From positions 1 to 10,563 of the forward strand of contig JAEOTJ010000230.1 of assembly GCA_016839905.1 (NCBI GenBank): a DNA stretch of 10,563 bases. Reading direction: 5' to 3'. Shown here piece after piece: positions 5,792 to 10,563 of this stretch. Source of the stretch: Promethearchaeota archaeon. Lineage in GTDB: Archaea > Asgardarchaeota > Lokiarchaeia > Sigynarchaeales > SOKP01. The position numbers and the translations under genes were made by a program. The notes beneath the pieces were generated by a model. It worked only from the letters and a program-made list of their open reading frames with translations. It was not told the DNA's origin and did no database searches. Numbering within the stretch: the first letter of the stretch is position 1; each line of letters starts with the position of its first letter.

Positions 5792-5953
5792 TTATACATC
5801 AACTTCAAAACTCGAATCATTGTTAAGAGAACAGATTTCAGAAATTAAAAGAAAATAGGTGCTAGATGACACCTCCTTTTTGATTGTGATACCCAATGAA
5901 TTGCCAAACTTGAACACCTTTACAGCAATGTCAACTTTTTTTACTATGATCAT
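5792..5953 (-). pseudogene. AbrB-type antitoxin-like frame, probably decayed
   Basis: From ATG 5953 (an upstream in-frame ATG at 5989 adds 12 residues) the frame reads MIIVKKVDIAVKVFKFGNSL and GITIKKEV. The pattern V-x-K-F-G-N-S-L-G-I-T-I-P-K-E is the first half of an AbrB/MazE antitoxin; here the usual Pro is Lys. The expected second half (L-x-x-G-D-x-V) is absent: the sequence after KKEV is Ser-rich and unlike the family, as after a frameshift or recombination. No toxin gene is adjacent on this strand. The start lacks a ribosome site. I read it as an orphan remnant, with moderate confidence in the family and low confidence that it is expressed. Confidence 0.4.
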
Positions 5954-6041
5954 AAAAAATTTAAATGCTATAGGAAGTATTTTAGACATTTTAAGATATA
6001 AAAGAGTTTGAAAATAAACATTAATTATTGATATCTGAATG

Positions 6042-6356
6042 TTATTTTGAGAGGTAATGAATGCGGTTTCTTTTATATTCTAATACTTGCTTCTTTAAAG
6101 GAAAATTATGAGCCACTTTAAGATGAGTTAGGGAAATGATTAATATGTCATTACTATTCTCAGGAATAATATGGCATGTAATCCCCCCAATATCTCCAGA
6201 ATCCTCTAACTTGATAACTTTAAAAGCATTTTTATTATTAGTCGAGATTCCTTTTTTAAGAAGTGTTTTTACTAAATATTTTGTCGGATAAACCAAGAAA
6301 GGTAGATATTTTTGAAGCTCTTTTAACAACTCTTGATTTCTCATATTTTTCTTCAT
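6042..6356 (-). CDS. Unrecognised 104-aa protein
   Basis: The frame starts MKKNMRNQELLKELQKYLPF and ends VLEYKRNRIHYLSK. An N-terminal helix is followed by a basic segment and an alternating hydrophobic core with GDIGGITCHI and ILIISLTHLKVAHNFPLKKQ. I cannot name the family. It has no membrane segment or metal site and is probably soluble. The ATG at 6356 or 6344 could be the start; a TATA-like element (AAATAAATTAATT on the minus strand, about 6382-6395) lies about 30 bp upstream of the first. It is the only intact gene between the LRR gene and the CD36-like gene and is transcribed away from the latter. Confidence 0.6.
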   Translation of the reverse strand: MKKNMRNQELLKELQKYLPFLVYPTKYLVKTLLKKGISTNNKNAFKVIKLEDSGDIGGITCHIIPENSNDILIISLTHLKVAHNFPLKKQVLEYKRNRIHYLSK

Positions 6357-6448
6357 TATTCTCGATTTAGATAAATACAGTAATTAATTTATTTCTCATC
6401 ATTTTATAAGAAATGAATTTGAAAATTATTAAAATGATTAAAGATAAG

Positions 6449-6503
6449 TTTCTTCTTTTTTTTCTCCTCCATTCTTTCCGTCTCCTTCCCCTCCCTCCCC
6501 CCT
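6449..6503 (+). other. Polypyrimidine tract ending at a C6-T-G6 palindrome
   Basis: 55 nt contain only two purines (A6471, G6480). The tract shifts from T-rich to C-rich and runs into CCCCCCTGGGGGG (6497-6509). On the opposite strand it gives G-runs of 6, 3 and 4 separated by single A. The GC level here is far above the neighbouring DNA. Triplex or G-quadruplex formation is possible; no known element is recognised. Confidence 0.6.
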
Positions 6504-6516
6504 GGGGGGACTTCTT

Positions 6517-6600
6517 ATGTTAAATTTTCATGGTCAGGAGGGAATCCTGCTCTCAAGCCCGGTCTCATTGAAGTCCGGGAAATTTTGAGGATCTTAACAT
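6517..6600 (+). ncRNA. Candidate structured RNA, three-way junction
   Basis: Nested inverted repeats fit one compact fold. P1 pairs ATGTTAA (6517-6523) with TTAACAT (6594-6600). P2 is CAGGA (6535-6539) with TCCTG (6545-6549) around a GGGAA loop. P3 pairs CTCAA (6552-6556) with TTGAG (6585-6589) and CCCGG (6558-6562) with CCGGG (6575-6579); inside it CT/AG can pair around CATTGA. All arms are perfect. The segment is GC-richer than its surroundings. I recognise no known family, strand is uncertain because the pairing is nearly symmetric, and no terminator is clear. It could also be a mobile-element end or operator. Confidence 0.4.
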
Positions 6601-6706
6601 TCTTTTCTATTCCAACTTCCTTTCTCCTTAATGAATTGAGTTTTTTGTGTTGGAAGGTTTACTATAAAATTAAATTCTTAACCTAAAAATCAAAAATCTA
6701 AAATGT

Positions 6707-6845
6707 AAGGAATGGTAAAAATTAGAAAGTAAAAATTGAGTGAGCTCCTTATTAACGCTATCGTCTGGTTTTAAAGTGATAAATCATTTCCGCAATTTTA
6801 TTAAAAATGAGTTGAACGTTGTCTCCCTCCTTTGCAAATGTTTCT
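6707..6845 (-). repeat. Dispersed repeat copy 4 (GTPase 3' end plus 3' flank)
   Basis: It includes the post-stop flank starting AAGGAATGG on the plus strand, the stop TAG (6758-6760) and the GTPase end. It differs from copy 3 at few positions in the flank. Similarity ends inside the G5 region near 6845, earlier than in copies 1 and 2. Confidence 0.85.
6758..6845 (-). pseudogene. Small-GTPase C-terminal remnant with altered G5
   Basis: The frame reads ETFAKEGDNVQLIFNKIAEM and ends MIYHFKTRR at TAG 6758-6760. The G5 motif has changed from ETSAK to ETFAK, which would disrupt base recognition. Upstream sequence (NIIVYIE) is not GTPase-like and has no start codon. It is a dead fragment, parallel to those at 1-151, 1742-1858 and 3722-3757. 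Confidence 0.65.
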
Positions 6846-7397
6846 ATATAGACGATAATGTTAATTTAATATCTTAATCTTACTGATGAGAACAGTTTTC
6901 AAAAATTATTATCCCCTATTATCCCGATTTAGAACTCTAAGCGTGGTTATTATTTAACTATTGTTCCTGGAAAAGATTTAAAATTTTTTACTTTTTTCAC
7001 AAGTATTTATACAATAAAGTGAGGAATAAAATACTTAACATTCATTCCATTCTTTTTCCATCTTTACCTTTTAGTTTTTATTCCAAATAAAAAAAAGGAG
7101 TACTTTAAATCTAAAGTAATTTCACGCTTAAGATCCGCTGATGGAATTGAGATCCCTCAAAAATTTAATAGTAATAGTTATATATAATATAAAAAATATA
7201 TTACTTAATAAAAACAAACAATAAGATAACCATAAAGATTAATTTAATATCATTTAATCACACGTCTATCAAAATCCAAGAACCACATATCAAATAACGG
7301 TACTATTATCAGAGAAAAGGTAGCTTTAATGAAAATAAATGGTCTTTAAAGTAAAATTGATTAGATTTTTCAGCTTTAAATATTTTTTTATGAGAGA
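6846..7397. other. Intergenic, no convincing gene
   Basis: AT-rich stretch before the CD36-like gene. A plus-strand frame is open from about 7024 to 7184 and includes SRLRSADGIEIPQKF, but it has no ATG and no homologue that I recognise. ATTATCCC occurs twice near 6909-6925. CTTTAAATAT (about 7374-7383) could be the TATA box of the downstream gene; it would place the transcript start near 7400-7405, favouring the second ATG (7410) of that gene. Confidence 0.4.
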
Positions 7398-10300
7398 ATG
7401 GGAAATAAAATGAGAAAAAATTTAAAATACCAGGCAATAAAAGCCCGTGATCTTTTTACAAGATATTGGACATTAAAAACTATATCATTACTCTCTACCG
7501 TAGTCCTGGGACTAACCTTGATTCCAGTTGGATTCTTAATGGATAATGATCTAATGAGTAAGAGAAATGATCAAGAAATTGGTAGAAAGGATCATTCTCT
7601 CAATGCATTAAAAACAAGTGATATAGATTACTTCAATAAAGATGTAGTTTGTCAGAATTATAGTTTTTATTTATGGAACTTAACTAATTCTGAAGATTAT
7701 TTAAATGGAGATAAACCGCAATTTGAAGAAATTGGTCCATTTGTATTTCGAGACCATAATTATAGAGAAAATATTACTTACAACGAAGATGATACCGAAG
7801 TGAATTATACCACTTATGATAGATTTGAATATCTTCAAGACCAATCATATAATAAATTAAACATTGCAAATACTACCATTAGGAATATCAATCCAGGTTA
7901 CTTAAGCAACTTAAGAACTTATGGGGATGAGATGGGATTATTTCAATTCATTTTTCCTGAAATCATGCATCAAATGAGAGAGGATATCCTCATTGAAATA
8001 GCGATCCTATTGGAGGAGACTAAAGAGGTAATAAAGGAACAATGGGATGGGGTTTCAGCAGTTATCATGCCTCAGCCTAATCAAGTATTCAATAGTGAAT
8101 GGATGCGAGATCGAATGCCCATGGTAGAACTTTTTATAGAGGGATTAGATTTTCTCTGGTTAGATCCAAACACTGGTGAACTCCTTGGGCTTGGTGTTAA
8201 TGATCCTCAGGATTTTGTTGAGGATATTGATATTGATGGTAGAAAAGATCCTGTTAAATGGGGCTCAGGGGCAGGGAAATCTCGTCCAGATGATTTGAAC
8301 ATGACTACCTTTGACTGGGGTTATGCAAACGAACATAGTAGGGATGTTGCTGTTAACCAACTCTGTGACGCGTTATGGAATCCAGACAGGGAATGTTCCC
8401 TTACTTATAATCCAAGTAATCCAGATGATGCTACTACCGAGCATTGGTTTATATTAGCCGATTTCATTGATGGGAATAAAACAAATAGTAAAAGTTTAAT
8501 TGAAAGTGCATTTGCAAGTGAATTTTCAATCTTTAATGCATCGTCTGGCATCACAGCAGACGTCATAGATGACCTAATTGTACCTTGGATTCAGCGAAGT
8601 CTCTTGGAAACTTTCCCCCATAATTGTCCGCCCATCAATAAGCAGATTGGTGATGATGGTTATGGTTGGCTTTATAATTATGCGTTATGGACTTTTGATC
8701 ATTATAATGGTAGCTTTATTATTGATCGTACTGTTGAAGAATGGCTTTTCACTGCTTTTGATGGAATTGTTAACTGGTCAAGATTTGAGTCCGAAAGAGA
8801 CAGAGCACACGTGAATTTCTTTAATACTGCAAATAGTTATGATGAAGCATATAGAAGTGGATTGTCAGAGGCAGAAGGAGGCCTAAATAAAAGGATCTTG
8901 AATAACATTACTATTAAAACGGGTAAAAATAATGTTACTGAGACGCATCAAATTTCGGCTCTAAATGGAGAACAATATATTAATGAATGGCCTCAACCAG
9001 AGAGCATTAGAGGTACTGAGGGATATAAATTTCATCCAAATATACAAACAAGTGATACTATAGAAATCTTTGACATTAATATCATGAACAGAGTAATGAA
9101 ATTTGACTATGGAGGCGATATCTTTTTAAATGGAGCGACAGGTTATAAATATGAACTTGATTCTGATATGTGGACCCCGAATCCAGATTATTATCAAGGT
9201 AATGAATTAATTAATTTATCTACAATAAGTTGGGCACCTATTTATGTAAGCATGCCCCATTTTTATCATGCAGACGATGATTTTATAGATGCCGTAGATG
9301 GATTAAATCCATATAGTGGTCGATCATATCATCATTATATTGATGTGGAGGAAACAACAGGAATCACTGCGGAAATCAAACTTAGGCTACAATATAATAT
9401 AGAAGTAGAACCTACTGATCTCTTTTATAAAGATATTTACATGTGGTATGGAATTCCTTATTACATACCTTTATTATGGTTTGAGCAAAGTAGTATTCCT
9501 GATTTTGATAATGATACGATCCCGAATTATTGGGAGGCATTTCACTCTGTTGATGACCCCAATGGCGATCTTGATGATGATGGCTTGAATAATTTACAGG
9601 AATTTCATGAATATACAGATCCTAATGATGAAGATTCAGATGATGATAAAATAAATGATTATCATGATCCATATCCTTTATATAATTTTGATTTGGATAT
9701 GGATGGAATGCCTGATGATTGGGAGGCATTTTATGGAGTTGATGACCCTAATGGCGACCCTGATGGCGATGGAAAGACTAATTTAGAAGAGTTTCTTGAT
9801 GGAACAGACCCAACCGTATATAATAAATCAGCTGATAAAGAAGAAGAAGAGAACCATCCTTCAGAACTACCAATTCTTATTATAATAATATTAATATTTG
9901 GCATAATCGCGGGAATCACGACCATTATTACAACATTACAAATAAAAAAAAGAAAAAAAGCCTTTTCAAGTAAGATTATGGAAAAAAAATGGATTAAAGG
10001 GATTCCAGGTAAGCCAGATATTTCTCTAAATAAAGCCATATCGAGTGAAGTTCCAGAAAAAGAAAGGATTAAAGGAGTTGCAAGTAAACCAGATATTTCT
10101 CTAAATAAAGCCGTATCGAGTGAAGAAAATGAAAAAAAAGAGATTAAAAGTGTAACAGCCAAATCTAATCGATCTATAAATATATATAACTCAGGATTGA
10201 GACTTATATCTCAATCTAAATATAAAGATGCCATTAAATGTTTTGATAATGCCTTGAAATTACATCCTGATTATATTAAAGCGTGGTATAATAAAGGTTC

Positions 10301-10430
10301 CGTACATGAGATTCTTGGAATGAACAAGGACGCATTAAAATGTTATGAAAAGATATTAAAAATTAATCCTAATCATAAAAAAGCTTTTTTAGCCAAGAAA
10401 AGATTACTCCTTCATAATAAGAAAATTTAA
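7398..10430 (+). CDS. CD36/LIMP-2/SR-B family receptor-like protein with Ca-loop stalk and TPR tail
   Basis: 1010 aa, against about 470-500 for animal CD36. Order: basic N-tail; membrane segment 27-48; ectodomain; membrane segment 824-848; cytoplasmic tail. Family motifs: FYLWNLTNSEDYLNGDKP then EEIGPFVFR (90-118), TVEEWLFTAFDG (445-456), RGTEGYKFHP (538-547), APIYVSMPHFYHA (613-625), VDGLNP (633-638), YIDVEETTGITAEIKLRLQ (647-665). CD36 proteins bind or transport lipids through an ectodomain tunnel; that role here is inference. About 220 extra residues separate the second and third motifs. Residues 700-805 hold D-x-D-x-D-G calcium loops in two WEAF-x(4)-DDPNGD repeats. The tail has 25-residue repeats (866-915) and two TPRs (about 927-994). 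15 N-glycosylation sequons lie in the ectodomain. The cysteines that form disulfides in vertebrate CD36 are absent; only C85, C323, C333 and C410 are outside the cell. ATG 7410 is an alternative start. Confidence 0.88.
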   Translation: MGNKMRKNLKYQAIKARDLFTRYWTLKTISLLSTVVLGLTLIPVGFLMDNDLMSKRNDQEIGRKDHSLNALKTSDIDYFNKDVVCQNYSFYLWNLTNSEDYLNGDKPQFEEIGPFVFRDHNYRENITYNEDDTEVNYTTYDRFEYLQDQSYNKLNIANTTIRNINPGYLSNLRTYGDEMGLFQFIFPEIMHQMREDILIEIAILLEETKEVIKEQWDGVSAVIMPQPNQVFNSEWMRDRMPMVELFIEGLDFLWLDPNTGELLGLGVNDPQDFVEDIDIDGRKDPVKWGSGAGKSRPDDLNMTTFDWGYANEHSRDVAVNQLCDALWNPDRECSLTYNPSNPDDATTEHWFILADFIDGNKTNSKSLIESAFASEFSIFNASSGITADVIDDLIVPWIQRSLLETFPHNCPPINKQIGDDGYGWLYNYALWTFDHYNGSFIIDRTVEEWLFTAFDGIVNWSRFESERDRAHVNFFNTANSYDEAYRSGLSEAEGGLNKRILNNITIKTGKNNVTETHQISALNGEQYINEWPQPESIRGTEGYKFHPNIQTSDTIEIFDINIMNRVMKFDYGGDIFLNGATGYKYELDSDMWTPNPDYYQGNELINLSTISWAPIYVSMPHFYHADDDFIDAVDGLNPYSGRSYHHYIDVEETTGITAEIKLRLQYNIEVEPTDLFYKDIYMWYGIPYYIPLLWFEQSSIPDFDNDTIPNYWEAFHSVDDPNGDLDDDGLNNLQEFHEYTDPNDEDSDDDKINDYHDPYPLYNFDLDMDGMPDDWEAFYGVDDPNGDPDGDGKTNLEEFLDGTDPTVYNKSADKEEEENHPSELPILIIIILIFGIIAGITTIITTLQIKKRKKAFSSKIMEKKWIKGIPGKPDISLNKAISSEVPEKERIKGVASKPDISLNKAVSSEENEKKEIKSVTAKSNRSINIYNSGLRLISQSKYKDAIKCFDNALKLHPDYIKAWYNKGSVHEILGMNKDALKCYEKILKINPNHKKAFLAKKRLLLHNKKI
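9530..9810 (+). repeat. Duplicated calcium-loop segment inside the CD36-like gene
   Basis: The segments at about 9530-9622 and 9719-9811 match strongly in DNA (both begin TGGGAGGCATTT and contain GTTGATGACCC). They encode WEAFHSVDDPNGDLDDDG and WEAFYGVDDPNGDPDGDG, each followed by N-L-x-E-F and T-D-P. This is a duplication within the stalk. Confidence 0.75.
9992..10165 (+). repeat. 75-bp tandem repeat in the cytoplasmic linker
   Basis: GATTAAA recurs at 9992, 10067 and 10142, exactly 75 bp apart. The first two units are nearly identical over PDISLNKA(I/V)SSE; the third is partial (IKSVTAKSN). The unit length of 25 residues keeps the frame, so copy number could change without breaking the protein. 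Confidence 0.8.
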
Positions 10431-10563
10431 ATTTTCGGTTAATTTTACAAAGGAATGATTAATTATTAAATTTTCGCCTAGCTATCCAAAATTTAATTAT
10501 TTTACCTATTTTTCTTCATCTTTCACCTAATTTATTATACAAGATTCTTCTGTAATTGAATTA
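10431..10563. other. Intergenic tail of the window
   Basis: AT-rich, with TTAAATTTTCG-like motifs near 10427 and 10466 and a T/C-rich stretch at 10500-10530 that could terminate the CD36-like transcript. No gene is seen. Confidence 0.3.

Noticed and set aside
6517..6600. tRNA gene or tRNA fragment
   Set aside because: There is no acceptor/T-arm pattern or GGTTCGAATC-like sequence on either strand.
1..6845. CRISPR array
   Set aside because: Repeat copies are 90-150 bp and 1.5-3 kb apart with genes between, unlike short regularly spaced repeats.
8578..8814. Plus-strand frame with hydrophobic stretches inside the CD36-like gene
   Set aside because: It is a shifted frame within a continuous 1010-codon gene that has family motifs on both sides.
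9731..10162. Minus-strand open frame, hydrophobic and repetitive
   Set aside because: It is the complement of the tail repeats and acidic stalk; its repeats simply mirror the 75-bp units.

Overview
AT-rich archaeal DNA, most likely from an Asgard (Lokiarchaeia-like) genome. The evidence is AT-rich TATA boxes 25-40 bp before several starts, short 5' leaders, weak GGTG-type ribosome sites, remnants of Ras-superfamily small GTPases with the G5 motif ETSAK, an SDS22-like leucine-rich-repeat protein of a style common in Lokiarchaeia, and a homologue of the eukaryotic CD36/LIMP-2 receptor family. The taxonomic assignment is inference; there is no rRNA or tRNA gene here.

Layout. (1) 1-1670: toxin-antitoxin land. 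It holds the 3' end of a small-GTPase gene on the minus strand at the left edge, two related short minus-strand frames (148-294 and 1518-1670), a decayed RHH antitoxin / MazF-PemK-like pair on the plus strand (426-715), and an intact AbrB-type/VapC (PIN) pair on the minus strand (783-1428) with an inverted repeat around its TATA box. (2) 1691-3540: an OLD/AAA15-type ATPase followed by a possible TOPRIM/RloB-like partner, a defence-like two-gene operon on the minus strand. (3) 3671-5620: a plus-strand run of a PH/GRAM-like small protein, a zinc-ribbon membrane protein and a tail-anchored LRR protein. (4) 5790-6360: a damaged AbrB-type frame and an unrecognised 104-aa gene on the minus strand. 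(5) 6357-7397: about 1 kb without a convincing gene. It contains a 55-nt polypyrimidine tract, a C6-T-G6 palindrome and a predicted three-way-junction RNA. (6) 7398-10430: a 1010-aa protein with the CD36 layout (short N-tail, membrane segment, large ectodomain, membrane segment), plus calcium-loop repeats before the second membrane segment and two TPRs in a long cytoplasmic tail.

Two things stand out. First, the CD36-family protein: its core motifs match the animal family closely, yet it carries a large insertion, a calcium-binding stalk and a TPR tail that animal CD36 lacks. Second, four same-orientation copies of one repeat (1-99, 1691-1838, 3671-3757, 6707-6845), each made of the last codons of a small-GTPase gene and, in the three complete right-hand boundaries, about 50 bp after the stop codon. 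These copies separate the gene blocks, so the toxin-antitoxin, ATPase and PH/LRR blocks look like cassettes bracketed by direct repeats. Whether they are recombination or attachment sites is a hypothesis.
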